Below, piece by piece: positions 51,772 to 60,778 of a stretch of 64,000 nucleotides of DNA. The position numbers were made by a program, and so were the translations under genes. Position 1 is the first letter of the stretch. Each line of letters begins with the position of its first letter. The DNA comes from DATKUK01 sp035530655 (GTDB taxonomy: Bacteria; Planctomycetota; Phycisphaerae; UBA1845; DATKUK01): the NCBI GenBank assembly GCA_035530655.1, contig DATKUK010000108.1:62001-126000 (forward strand). The letters are read 5' to 3'. The notes under the pieces are model-generated. The model ran no database searches. It worked only from the letters and a program-made list of their open reading frames with translations, and had not been told where the DNA came from.

Positions 51772-53853
51772 CTAGGACGCCCGGGTGGTGGATGACGGGA
51801 TGCGGGCCTGGATTAAGTGGTAAGCGCGGACGAGCTCGGCCACGCTCCACGCCTGGGCAATGCACCCGCGCGGGGTGTGAGGGGGGTCACCATCGAAGAT
51901 CTCACTGATTGAGCCCTGACCCGCCTGGGTGAGATGCTCGCACAACGGGCGGATCCATTCTCGGGCCTGCTCGCGGGCCTGGGTGGAGAAACCGTAAGCC
52001 CGCAGATGGGCCTCGACAAAGGGGCCCATCAGCCAGGCCCAGACCGTGCCCTGATGGTAGGCAGCGTCGCGCTGGTAGGCGTCGCCTGCGTACCTGCCGT
52101 GATAGGCCGGGTCGCTCGGTGAGAGACTTCGCAGACCTACAGCCGTCAGTAGGTGCTCCCGCACGCAGTCGACCACTTGCCGCTGCTTCGACTGAGGTAG
52201 CGGCGAATCGGCCAAACTCACCGCGAAAACCTGATTGGGGCGTATGGCTGGGTCGGTACCCTCTGGTTTCAGACAGTCGTATAGGCAGTGCGCATCGGCA
52301 TTCCAGAATGCTCGGGCGAAGCTGCGCCGGGTCCTGGCGGCCATCTGCTCGTACCGGGCGGCCGTGCCGAGGTCGGCCTCATGCAAGCGCCGGGCCAGGA
52401 TGCACAGGGCGTGGTACCACAGTGCCTGGATTTCCACGGGCTTGCCATAGCGGGGCGTAAAAGTGATATCGCCCTGCTTGGCGTCCATCCACGTCAACTG
52501 GGTGGTCGGATCGCCGCAGGCTACCAGCCCGTCGTCGCCGTCAACCCGAATGCCGTAGCGTGTGCCGGCTGCGTAGGCATCCACCACGCGCATGCAGGCC
52601 GGCAGGAGTACCTGGTCCCACGTGGCCCGGTCGCCCGTGGTTTCGAGATAGGCATCGGCGGCGTGCACGAACCAGAGACTGGCGTCGACACTGTTGTAGT
52701 CGCACCCGGCCCCGTCGTCGGTAAACCGATTGGGAATCAGGCCCTCCGACTGGGCCTCAGCAAAAGTACCCAGGACCTGTCGGGCCTGCGCATGTCGCCC
52801 GGTGAACAGCAGCAATCCGGGCAGAGCGATGCACGTATCGCGTCCCCAGTCGCCAAACCAGTGATAGCCGGCCAAGATCGTTGTAGACGTTCTGCCAGTA
52901 GGCATGTGCCGCCGAACCACAAACTGATCGGCCGCCTGGTAGAGCTCATTGAGCAGGAGGTACCCTTTCGCCGAGGGCTCGCCGCCGCTCAGCTGCTCGG
53001 CCCGGGCGACCCCTGTGCGGGCACGGGCATCGGCCAGACTGGTGCTTCCGCCCACAAAGGACCAGGAGAGCTTGGCGGCGCCCCGGACGCGGCAGCGCCA
53101 CCAGCCGGGCGTGAACAGGTCCTCGCCGAAGTCCATGCCCCGTTCGGCCTCAGCGCGGTATCGGAAGTTGAACCACCACTCGGAAGCGGTCTCGAACTGG
53201 AGCAACTCGGCCTCACCCTCAACGGCCGGCAAAGCCGCCAGGGACAGCTCGGGATCCAGGCGATCGGTCAGCCACAGGCCGCACTGGCTATCCGTCTCGG
53301 CCTGGAACGGGTCAATCGCGGTCTTACGACGGAGACTGTGGAAGTCCCGCGCCGCCACGAGCGGAAGCAGGTCGAATTCGATGGTCCGAGGCCGACCCAT
53401 CGCCACATCGTACTCGAGCGTGACCAGATCGTGCCCGTGGGCCATGCTGACCCGCTTGCGGACCTCGACATCCTCGATCTGATAGATGAATTGGACGTAG
53501 GGCCTGGGCTGGCCCAGCTCGTAGTCGAAGTCCTTCAGATAGACGTATCCCTGGGGGTGTGTCTTGCCGTTGAACTCGAAATTGGCCAACTCCACCTGAC
53601 GGGAGCCCACGTTCAATCGCTCGAGCACGGCCGCCAGCAGTACGAACCTTGCCACGGGCGGCCGCCGGGCCGAAACCAGCAACCCATGGTACCGCCGCGT
53701 CGGGCAGCCGATGACCGTCGAGCTGGCGTAGCCGCCCAGGCCATTGGTGATCAGCCATTCCCTTGAGAGCAGTTCCTCAAACGACCCCGACAGCGCCGCG
53801 CAACAGCCTTGAGGACACGCTCTGTCTGTACCACCGTCACTGATTGTGGCCAT
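51772..53853 (-). CDS. Glycogen debranching enzyme-like amylo-alpha-1,6-glucosidase (GH133-like)
   Basis: A 693-aa protein matching bacterial and archaeal one-activity debranching enzymes. The N-terminal domain has the pattern WLITNGLGGYASSTVIG, TRRYHGLLV and DFDYELGQPR. The C-terminal alpha/alpha barrel (about 320-680) has GYHWFGDWGRDTCIALPGL, NRFTDDGAGCDYNSVDASLWFVHA and YHQGTVWAWLMGPF, with the conserved acidic residues of the glucosidase site. It removes alpha-1,6 branches from glycogen. It follows the GH57 gene, after a terminator hairpin, on the same strand as the GT4 synthase-like gene, forming an alpha-glucan module. Confidence 0.92.
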   Translation of the reverse strand: MATISDGGTDRACPQGCCAALSGSFEELLSREWLITNGLGGYASSTVIGCPTRRYHGLLVSARRPPVARFVLLAAVLERLNVGSRQVELANFEFNGKTHPQGYVYLKDFDYELGQPRPYVQFIYQIEDVEVRKRVSMAHGHDLVTLEYDVAMGRPRTIEFDLLPLVAARDFHSLRRKTAIDPFQAETDSQCGLWLTDRLDPELSLAALPAVEGEAELLQFETASEWWFNFRYRAEAERGMDFGEDLFTPGWWRCRVRGAAKLSWSFVGGSTSLADARARTGVARAEQLSGGEPSAKGYLLLNELYQAADQFVVRRHMPTGRTSTTILAGYHWFGDWGRDTCIALPGLLLFTGRHAQARQVLGTFAEAQSEGLIPNRFTDDGAGCDYNSVDASLWFVHAADAYLETTGDRATWDQVLLPACMRVVDAYAAGTRYGIRVDGDDGLVACGDPTTQLTWMDAKQGDITFTPRYGKPVEIQALWYHALCILARRLHEADLGTAARYEQMAARTRRSFARAFWNADAHCLYDCLKPEGTDPAIRPNQVFAVSLADSPLPQSKQRQVVDCVREHLLTAVGLRSLSPSDPAYHGRYAGDAYQRDAAYHQGTVWAWLMGPFVEAHLRAYGFSTQAREQAREWIRPLCEHLTQAGQGSISEIFDGDPPHTPRGCIAQAWSVAELVRAYHLIQARIPSSTTRAS

Positions 53854-53925
53854 GACTCAGCACCCCGCAAGAGATCGCCCCGATTGTCCGCGCCAGCGGG
53901 CGTGTGGCAAGGGATTTGTTGACGT

Positions 53926-53950
53926 AAAAAGGGGGCGGACCGGCCACCCC
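53926..53950 (-). terminator. Rho-independent terminator after the GH57 gene
   Basis: Read on the minus strand, GGGGTGG and CCGCCCCC form a G+C-rich stem with one bulge and are followed by TTTTT. It lies directly after the GH57 stop codon. Confidence 0.6.
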
Positions 53951-53951
53951 T

Positions 53952-55169
53952 CTATCCCGCACGCCCGAGGATGGAACGACCCGCTTGCCCTGTGGCCATT
54001 CTCAGACGCCCCCGGATGTTGTCCAGGACATTCATGAAGTTGATGTAGGAGTCGTAGGGAGACTCGTACGGATTGAAGTACTTGTGCACGTCGCCGTCGG
54101 CGAACCATTTGGTGCACATGTAGTAGAAGTGATCCGAGGTCTGGAGCTTGCGCCAGTCATCGCTCAGATGCGGGTCGCCTGCGGCCTCGATGTCAGGCTC
54201 CAATCGATAGAGTTCGTGCAGGGCGTCAGACTGCATGGCGTTGCCCAGCCAGGCCGACAGATCCCGCTCCGTATCGGCCCAGGAGATGATGTGCGGCGCA
54301 TCGAACACGCCGACCGGCGGGTACGTCGCCGCCGCCTCGCCGGGGGTCATGAAGTTGTTGTCGGGGTGTTTGAGGATCTCAGCGGGAAGGTGGCGGAAGA
54401 ACTCGAAGATCCCGGTGTCCGCCCACTGGTGTTCGCCGAGCGTCTCGTAGTCCATGAACAGATTGACGAGGTATCCGTTGCCGTTAACCTGATTCACCCA
54501 TCGAGCGAACTTGTCGGCGGTGAGAGGCCATTCCGGCCACGATTGATTGCTGAAGCGGAACGCGATGTCGTCGCTAAGCCGGTAGTTCTTCAGCAGGATA
54601 CTCAGGTCGTCGCAGCCCGGGGGGTTGTAGACAAAGGCGGGCGAGCGGTACCCCAGGATATGGTCGGCGCCCTCGGCGATGATCGCCTTGAACCCGAGTT
54701 GTGCCACGAAATGGGCCACGTCATTGTTGTAGACCAACTCGGTGTTCCTGAAGACGACAGGTTCCTGGCCGAACAGCTCGCGGACCCTCGCGGTGTGCAT
54801 TCTGACCTGTTCGGCGAATTCCTGCCGCGAGTAGAGGAAGCTTAGGGAATGGTAGTAGGTCTCGGCCAGGAACTCGACGCACCCGGTGGCCGCCAGCTCC
54901 TGGAAACTCCGGATCATCTCAGGTGCGAAGTTCTCGAGCTGGTCCAGAACCACGCCCGTCAACGAGTAGGCGATGCGGAACCGTCCGTCGTTGTGCCGGA
55001 CCAAGTCCAGCATGAGCCGATTGGCCGGCAGGTAACACTTCTCGACGACTTTGCGGCAGATTTGGCGGTTTTTGAAATCGTCAAAGTAGTTCGGCTCGGT
55101 ATCAAAGACGCTGTACCGCCGGAGCCGATGGGGTTGATGCACCTGAAAATAAAAGCAAACCGACGCCAT
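53952..55169 (-). CDS. GH57 family alpha-amylase/glucanotransferase-like enzyme
   Basis: A 405-aa glycoside hydrolase family 57 protein. The N-terminus SVCFYFQVHQPHRLRRY holds the conserved HQP. The probable nucleophile is Glu144 in VFRNTELVYNN, and the acid/base is Asp240 in LFMDYETLGEHQW. SHSLSFLYS and SDDIAFRFSNQSW are further family blocks. It probably cleaves or rearranges alpha-1,4-glucan inside the cell. The ATG at 55169 is chosen; a TTG at 55205 would add 12 residues. It sits between the GT4 gene (70 bp upstream) and the debranching gene. Confidence 0.93.
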   Translation of the reverse strand: MASVCFYFQVHQPHRLRRYSVFDTEPNYFDDFKNRQICRKVVEKCYLPANRLMLDLVRHNDGRFRIAYSLTGVVLDQLENFAPEMIRSFQELAATGCVEFLAETYYHSLSFLYSRQEFAEQVRMHTARVRELFGQEPVVFRNTELVYNNDVAHFVAQLGFKAIIAEGADHILGYRSPAFVYNPPGCDDLSILLKNYRLSDDIAFRFSNQSWPEWPLTADKFARWVNQVNGNGYLVNLFMDYETLGEHQWADTGIFEFFRHLPAEILKHPDNNFMTPGEAAATYPPVGVFDAPHIISWADTERDLSAWLGNAMQSDALHELYRLEPDIEAAGDPHLSDDWRKLQTSDHFYYMCTKWFADGDVHKYFNPYESPYDSYINFMNVLDNIRGRLRMATGQAGRSILGRAG

Positions 55170-55238
55170 TTTGCGCTTGGTGTCCTTGCCCGACACGAGC
55201 CGCAACCGACCAGCCGAGGCCCCGCGTCAAGATGAATT

Positions 55239-56564
55239 CTAGGCGGGACTGGCGGCCAAATCCATCGCCCTTCGGTAAACATCCAGACAGCAATTGGCAG
55301 AGTCGGTCCAACTGAGCTTGCGGACTTCAAAGCTTCCGTGCTCGCGCAAGGCGGAATGCAGAGGCGGATGTCTCAGCACGGCGATGATCTTGTTGGCCAT
55401 CTCGTTGATGTCCCAGAAATCAACCTTCAGCACGTGGGTCAGCACCTCTGCGACGCCGCTCTGCTTGCTGATGATTACTGGAACGTCATGAGACAGCGCC
55501 TCCAGGGGAGCGATGCCGAACGGTTCGGATACCGACGGCATGACATAGAGGTCGGCCATGCGGAAGACCCGATCCACATCCTCACCGCGGAGGAAGCCGG
55601 TAAACAACACCTTATGACCAATCCCCATCTCTGCGGCCAGTTCGATGGTCCGCCGGATCATGTCGCCTGACCCGGCCATCAGGAACCGCACGTTGTCGAT
55701 GACCTCCAGGACACGTTTGGCCGCTGCCAGGAAGTATTCAGGCCCCTTCTGCATGGTGATCCGGCCGAGGAACAGGACGATTTTCTCGTCCCGGCCAATG
55801 GCTGCGGGCAGATGCTCGTCGAGCTTCCGGCCGTCGAAGTCGATCGCGTTGTACACTACATCGATCTTATCCTCTGGGATCCCATACCGGCTGGTGATGA
55901 TCTTCCTGGTGAGGTAACTCACCGCGATGATGCGGGTGGCGGCATGCATGCCCTGCCGCTCAAGGTCGTAGATTCGTTGGTTGACGTGCTCGCCGCTGCG
56001 GTCGAACTCGGTGGAATGGACGTGGACCACCAGGGGCCTTGCTCGCAGGGCGGCGGCGGCCATACCCGCCGGATACGTCATCCAGTCGTGGGCATGGACG
56101 ACGTCGAAGTCTTCCTGCTGGGCGATAGCCGACGCCAGCCGCGCGTACCGCTCAACCTCGGCGAAGAGGTCGGTCCCATAGTGCCCTTGCTGAGCAGGCC
56201 CACCGGTCCCTCGCCCGCCGTGTCCCGCGCCGGATTCCGTTGCACCGACCCTGGCCGACTGGCGCTGACGACGCCGGTACTGCTGCGCGTAACTGACCGG
56301 GGCCTGGTAAGGGATCATGATCGCGTCCACCGATCGGAACCGGACGTGCTCAAACTCGTCGATACGGTAGAGCTGGGAACCACCGCTCTGCGATGGTGCC
56401 ATCAACTTCACGTGCGTGGAGAACTCAGTTCGCACCGGCCGGGGGAGCACAAAAAGGACGTCGGTGCCCAGGCGGCTCATGGCCTTGGTCAAGCCATAGC
56501 AAGCCGTTCCCAGCCCGCCGCTGATGAACGGCGGAAACTCCCAACCGAGCATGAACACCTTCAT
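55239..56564 (-). CDS. GT4/GT5-like glycosyltransferase, probable glycogen synthase
   Basis: A 441-aa GT-B fold enzyme. The N-terminus is MLGWEFPPFISGGLGTACYGLTKAM, whose GGLGT loop binds the sugar nucleotide in glycogen synthase and related enzymes. The C-terminal domain has VLFLGRITMQKGPEYFL and the catalytic E-x7-E region PSVSEPFGIAPLEALSHD. An insert rich in Arg and Gly (about 115-145) is unusual. The ATG at 56564 with GGAGGG upstream is preferred to the longer frame from 56600. As the first gene of a set with GH57 and debranching enzymes, it likely builds alpha-1,4-glucan from an NDP-glucose. Confidence 0.88.
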   Translation of the reverse strand: MKVFMLGWEFPPFISGGLGTACYGLTKAMSRLGTDVLFVLPRPVRTEFSTHVKLMAPSQSGGSQLYRIDEFEHVRFRSVDAIMIPYQAPVSYAQQYRRRQRQSARVGATESGAGHGGRGTGGPAQQGHYGTDLFAEVERYARLASAIAQQEDFDVVHAHDWMTYPAGMAAAALRARPLVVHVHSTEFDRSGEHVNQRIYDLERQGMHAATRIIAVSYLTRKIITSRYGIPEDKIDVVYNAIDFDGRKLDEHLPAAIGRDEKIVLFLGRITMQKGPEYFLAAAKRVLEVIDNVRFLMAGSGDMIRRTIELAAEMGIGHKVLFTGFLRGEDVDRVFRMADLYVMPSVSEPFGIAPLEALSHDVPVIISKQSGVAEVLTHVLKVDFWDINEMANKIIAVLRHPPLHSALREHGSFEVRKLSWTDSANCCLDVYRRAMDLAASPA

Positions 56565-57208
56565 CGCCAGCGATGCCCTCCTGCCTTCCGGCGAATGCAT
56601 ATGGATGCATAGCCGGCCACCGACCTCGCCGCCACCACAACACCTACCAGAATGCGTCTTCGCCCGTGCCTATTGTTCGATAAGGCCGACAGTGGCATGC
56701 GACGTCCCGCGCCCGACTCTACAATGCCTTCCCGAATTGCGTCCCAACTCTGGCAACACCACCCAGCACAGATGTATGATTTTATATCGGACGAACCAGT
56801 CTGTGTTCGCCAACGTGTTGCGCAGCCACTGGAAGCGCGCCTCCCTATCCTCTTCGACAGCCGGAAGGGTGAGCTGACTCGTGGACGCTAGCAGGTGGAC
56901 GCTCTGCTGTCAACACTATTGGCCATCTCGACTTACACCATCTGCGAAAGATCGGCCCCGGCGGGGGCGATGAAGGGCTGTCCTTAGGTCGCCCGCCCCG
57001 ACATGCGCCCTGTCAGCGGCCCCGGTCGGCAAAGCGGAACCCGCCGGCACACGTCCTGGTGAGCGGAACAGGGCGACGGATGGGCAGGCCTATGGTCGGC
57101 CTGGGGCCGGCGGCGAGGGCCTACCGTCGCGGGGCGCAGTTTGCACGGGGTTGGGCGACCGGCTACACTCCGGTGCTTGGCAGCGTCCGCCATCGGTGGG
57201 AGTTCGGC
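56565..57208. other. Non-coding spacer between divergent genes
   Basis: 644 bp between the GT4 gene and the isochorismatase-like gene. An AT-richer patch near 56760-56800 (GTATGATTTTATA) may hold the minus-strand promoter of the glucan operon. GTGGACGCT is repeated at 56881 and 56895. Open frames on both strands lack motifs or ribosome sites. No RNA gene was recognised. Confidence 0.5.
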
Positions 57209-57760
57209 ATGCGTTTGAGGCGGGACCGTGCGCAACTGTTGGTGATCGACCTTCAGGAGAAGCTGCTACCCAAGATCCATCGGCATGAGAGCGTGTTGGC
57301 CTCAGCCGGCAGGATGCTTCAGGCAGCGAGGATCCTGGGGCTGCCCCTGCTGGCCACGGAGCAATACCCGAAGGGGCTGGGCAGGACTCACCTGAGCATC
57401 ACCTCACTGCTGCGAGAGGTCAAGCCAGTCGAGAAACTCCACTTCAGTTGCTTCCGCCACGAGGGGTTCGGGCGCCTGCTGGCCCGTCAGGATCGCCAGC
57501 AGGTCATCGTCGTGGGGATCGAAACCCACATTTGCGTGCTTCAGACGACGCTGGACCTGTTGGAGAACGGGTTCGAAGTGTTCATCTGCGCCGACGCTGT
57601 CGGCTCGCGATGCCCGTTCGACTATGAAGTGGCGGTCCAACGTCTGCGGCTGGCCGGGGCGACCATCACGACGACCGAGGCCGCCATCTTCGAGCTGCTG
57701 GACCGGGCGGGCACCGACACGTTCAGGCAGATCCTCAAGCTCATCACGCAGGATCAGTGA
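57209..57760 (+). CDS. Isochorismatase-like cysteine hydrolase
   Basis: A 183-aa cytoplasmic hydrolase. The catalytic triad of the family is present: Asp14 (LLVIDLQEKL), Lys76 (VEKLHFSCF) and Cys109 (GIETHICVLQT), the last with the typical cis-peptide GIETH. At this size it resembles YcaC- or YecD-type members. The ATG at 57209 has GGTGGGAG upstream; an open frame to 57059 is probably spurious. The zinc-ribbon gene starts two bases after its TGA, so the two are likely coupled. Substrate unknown; it is not a menaquinone isochorismatase by context. Confidence 0.92.
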   Translation: MRLRRDRAQLLVIDLQEKLLPKIHRHESVLASAGRMLQAARILGLPLLATEQYPKGLGRTHLSITSLLREVKPVEKLHFSCFRHEGFGRLLARQDRQQVIVVGIETHICVLQTTLDLLENGFEVFICADAVGSRCPFDYEVAVQRLRLAGATITTTEAAIFELLDRAGTDTFRQILKLITQDQ

Positions 57761-57761
57761 C

Positions 57762-58025
57762 GTGCCCGTTGACCGAGCGGATGACGAACTGAGAGACGAC
57801 GAGTGGCCGGATCCGGCCGATCTTGAGCACGATGACGAGCCCGGTACAACGACCTGCCCCGAATGCGGCCGAACGATCCATGAAGAGGCGCCACGCTGCC
57901 CGCACTGCGGCGTCTGGTTGACGGCGGACTCGGCTGCCGCGGTCCGCAGCCGAGGATGGCTGTGGCCGTCTGTGGTGGGGGCGTTGGTGCTGTTGGGCCT
58001 GCTGGGATGGCGGATCCTGAGATAG
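57762..58025 (+). CDS. Small zinc-ribbon protein with C-terminal membrane anchor
   Basis: An 87-aa protein with an acidic N-terminus (DDELRDDEWPDPADLEHDDE), a zinc ribbon (C32, C35, C46, C49: CPEC then CPHC) and one transmembrane helix at about 67-85 ending in WRILR. The GTG start at 57762 has AGGA eight bases upstream and follows the isochorismatase stop by one base. The tail-anchored zinc-ribbon layout is common in bacteria and of unknown function. It is followed 64 bp later by hemB. Confidence 0.82.
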   Translation: MPVDRADDELRDDEWPDPADLEHDDEPGTTTCPECGRTIHEEAPRCPHCGVWLTADSAAAVRSRGWLWPSVVGALVLLGLLGWRILR

Positions 58026-58089
58026 TGGAGGACGGCCCGGCGTGCGGGGGCAGGGCGGCGTGCGACGGGCGGCCCCAAGGGCGGTAGCG

Positions 58090-59079
58090 ATGGCATTTCC
58101 CGTGCACCGAATGCGGCGTCTTAGAGCGAACGCCACGTTGCGAAGCATGGTTCAGGGCGCACATCTGAGTGTGGCCGACCTGATATGCCCCCTTTTCGTG
58201 CGGTCCGGCGACGAAATCGCCGAGCCGATCCGGTCGCTGCCCGGACAGTACCAGTTTTCCATCGACAGATTGGTGGCGAAGTGTCTCGAGTTGGAGAAAC
58301 TCGGTGTGCCCGCCGTTCTACTGTTCGGCATTCCGCCGCACAAAGATGCACGCGGTAGTGAGGCCTACGACGAGCAAGGCATCGTTCAGCGTGCCGTGCG
58401 CTCCATCAAGCAGGCATGCACCCGGTTGCTGGTATTCACGGACGTGTGTCTATGCGAGTACACCGATCACGGGCATTGCGGCGTGGTGGTGGAGCGTGGC
58501 GGGCGCCGCGTGGTGGACAATGACGCCACCCTCGAGTTGCTGGTGCGCCAAGCGGTTTCGCACGCCCTGGCCGGGGCGGACGTCGTCGCGCCGTCGGACA
58601 TGATGGACGGGCGGGTGAAGGCTATCCGGACGGGGCTCGACAACCAGGGCCTGCACGACGTGCCGATTCTGTCCTATGCGGCAAAGTTCGCCAGCAGCTA
58701 CTACGGTCCCTTCCGTGAAGCAGCCGGCTCGGCACCCCAGTTCGGCGATCGTCGTAGCTATCAGATGGACTTCCACAATGCCGACGAGGCTTTGCGCGAG
58801 GTCGCCCTGGACATCGAGGAAGGGGCAGACATCGTCATGGTCAAGCCGGCGGTGAACTACTTAGACATCGTGTACCGGGTCAAGAGCCGCTTCGGCGTGC
58901 CCACGGCCGCCTATCACGTCAGCGGCGAATACGCCATGATGAAGGCGGCTGCAGCCAACGGGTGGCTGGATCTCAAGGCCTGTGCGCTGGAGACCGCGAT
59001 CTCTATCAAGCGGGCCGGGGCCGACATGATCCTTACCTACTTCGCCGAAGACCTGGCCCGATGGCTGGCCGAACGTTGA
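58090..59079 (+). CDS. hemB: Delta-aminolevulinic acid dehydratase (porphobilinogen synthase)
   Basis: Condenses two 5-aminolevulinate molecules to porphobilinogen in heme synthesis. The 329-aa product has the zinc-site cysteines Cys120, Cys122 and Cys130 (VCLCEYTDHGHCG), the two active-site lysines Lys199 (SYAAKFASSYYGPFR) and Lys252 (MVKPAVNYLD), and the AGSAPQFGDRRSYQMD lid region. It is therefore a zinc-dependent type. The ATG at 58090 follows AAGGGCGG; the frame is open to 58042. It runs with the two genes upstream and is convergent with the sensor kinase. Confidence 0.97.
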   Translation: MAFPVHRMRRLRANATLRSMVQGAHLSVADLICPLFVRSGDEIAEPIRSLPGQYQFSIDRLVAKCLELEKLGVPAVLLFGIPPHKDARGSEAYDEQGIVQRAVRSIKQACTRLLVFTDVCLCEYTDHGHCGVVVERGGRRVVDNDATLELLVRQAVSHALAGADVVAPSDMMDGRVKAIRTGLDNQGLHDVPILSYAAKFASSYYGPFREAAGSAPQFGDRRSYQMDFHNADEALREVALDIEEGADIVMVKPAVNYLDIVYRVKSRFGVPTAAYHVSGEYAMMKAAAANGWLDLKACALETAISIKRAGADMILTYFAEDLARWLAER

Positions 59080-59119
59080 CCTCGACCAGACACGCACTCA
59101 CCGCAGGATCGACAGGCAT

Positions 59120-60682
59120 TTACGTCAGGCGGATAACGGGTTGCCGTGCGTGCGTCGGCGCCTTGAGCGGCAGGGCGACCGAGAACGTGCTGCCGGCGCC
59201 GGGCTGGCTCTGGATTGAGATGGCACCGCCAAGCATGACGGTCAGCTCCTTGCTGATGGCCAATCCAAGACCGGTGCCTCCGTGTTCGCGAGTGACCGAT
59301 GCATCCATCTGCTGGAACTTCTCAAAGACCGTGGCCTGCTTGTCCGGGGGGATGCCGGGACCGGTGTCCGACACGTTGACGGCGACGCGGTCGTGATTCA
59401 GCAGTTCGACGGACAGGCGCACGCGGCCGCCCGCGGGCGTGAATTTGACGGCATTGGCCAGCAAGTTGTAGAGGATTTGCTGGATCTTGCCGCCGTCGGA
59501 GTGAAGCGTGGGTAGCGACTCGGGCAGCTCCAGCGTCAGATTCAGCTGTTTTTTGTCGGCCAACGGGCGGATGAAATCGATCAGGTTCTGGCAAATATCG
59601 GTCAGACTGACCTTGTCGATGCGCAGTTCCATTTTGCCGGCCTCGATCTTGGCAAGGTCGAGCAGGTCGTTGATCAGCTCCAAGAGCATGCGGGCGCTGG
59701 TGAGGATGTGGTGGAGGTACCTTGCGGCCCGCTCATCTCCTGCTGCGGGATGGTTGGCCAGCAACTCGGCAAACCCCATGATCGAGGTGAGGGGCGTTCT
59801 CAGTTCGTGACTGACGCTGGCAAGGAACTCGCTTTTGATCTTGTTGGCTTCGAAAAGGGCCACGTTGGCCTGAGCCACCTCGCCCAGCCGCGTGTCCAGA
59901 CTCACGTTGATCCTTCGCAGCTCTTCCTGGGACCGGTTGAGACTGGCGAGCATATCGTTGAAGGCGGCAGCAAGTTCCTCGAATTCATCGCCGGTCTTGA
60001 GTTCACTGCGAAGGTCCAGGTTGCCCCCGGCTACCCGCTCGGCGAGGTGCCTGAGCTTCTTGACCGGTGAGAGGATCAGCTTCGTGGTGATCAGGTAGAA
60101 AACCAGCACAGCCAACACGGCTGCCAGGATGGCCGCCGCCCCCACGGCTACACGGTTCCACCACAAGTTGCGGGCGGCTTGCGCCGAGGCAGGAGCCGTT
60201 GCGTACACGACCCATTGCAGCACACCTTCGGGCGAGCGAATGGGCAGCGCGTAGTGGTAGCGCAAGGTGTCGTCGGGGTCGGAGCCCCAGCGTGCCGCCT
60301 CCTGGAGGCTGGGCGTGGCCCGGAAATACCGTACCGCGCGGGCAACGAACGGCTCGAGCTGGGTCTGGGCCTCGGCCCCCTCGCCTGCGAGTCTGATCAA
60401 GCGCGGCGGCGGTCCGAACAGTTCCTCGGCCTCGGCATGTTCACGCCACCACCGATCCAGCACCTCCTGCTTGGTCCGCCAGTCCCCGGTGGTCAGGTCG
60501 CTGCGATTGGCTGCGGTCAGGGCCATGCGACGCGCTAGACGGATGCCTGATTCGTGCACCAAAGCGTCCATCCATTTGAGCGGCACGATTAGCGCCACAA
60601 CCAGGGTAATCGCCACCGCCAACGCAAAGAGAAGGCGGCACTTGGCCGCTAGCGAAATGCCCAACCCGCGAGAATCACTCAT
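59120..60682 (-). CDS. Membrane sensor histidine kinase (HAMP, HisKA, HATPase)
   Basis: A 520-aa sensor kinase. Two transmembrane helices (about 17-37 and 177-199) flank a periplasmic domain of about 140 residues with no recognised fold. A HAMP linker (about 200-250), a short coiled coil, HisKA with SVSHELRTPLTSIMGF (His292) and HATPase_c with NLLANAVKFTP, DTGPGIP, FEKFQQMD and GGTGLGLAISK follow. All catalytic boxes are intact. No response regulator gene lies next to it, so its partner is encoded elsewhere. It is convergent with hemB with 40 bp between them. Confidence 0.95.
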   Translation of the reverse strand: MSDSRGLGISLAAKCRLLFALAVAITLVVALIVPLKWMDALVHESGIRLARRMALTAANRSDLTTGDWRTKQEVLDRWWREHAEAEELFGPPPRLIRLAGEGAEAQTQLEPFVARAVRYFRATPSLQEAARWGSDPDDTLRYHYALPIRSPEGVLQWVVYATAPASAQAARNLWWNRVAVGAAAILAAVLAVLVFYLITTKLILSPVKKLRHLAERVAGGNLDLRSELKTGDEFEELAAAFNDMLASLNRSQEELRRINVSLDTRLGEVAQANVALFEANKIKSEFLASVSHELRTPLTSIMGFAELLANHPAAGDERAARYLHHILTSARMLLELINDLLDLAKIEAGKMELRIDKVSLTDICQNLIDFIRPLADKKQLNLTLELPESLPTLHSDGGKIQQILYNLLANAVKFTPAGGRVRLSVELLNHDRVAVNVSDTGPGIPPDKQATVFEKFQQMDASVTREHGGTGLGLAISKELTVMLGGAISIQSQPGAGSTFSVALPLKAPTHARQPVIRLT

Positions 60683-60778
60683 GCTTGCGTCACTGTCCTG
60701 CCTGCCCCACGCATTCTACCAGACGGGGCGCTACCCAGTAATCACCGCCCCAGCGGCCGAGCCGACGCTTGGGCACCG

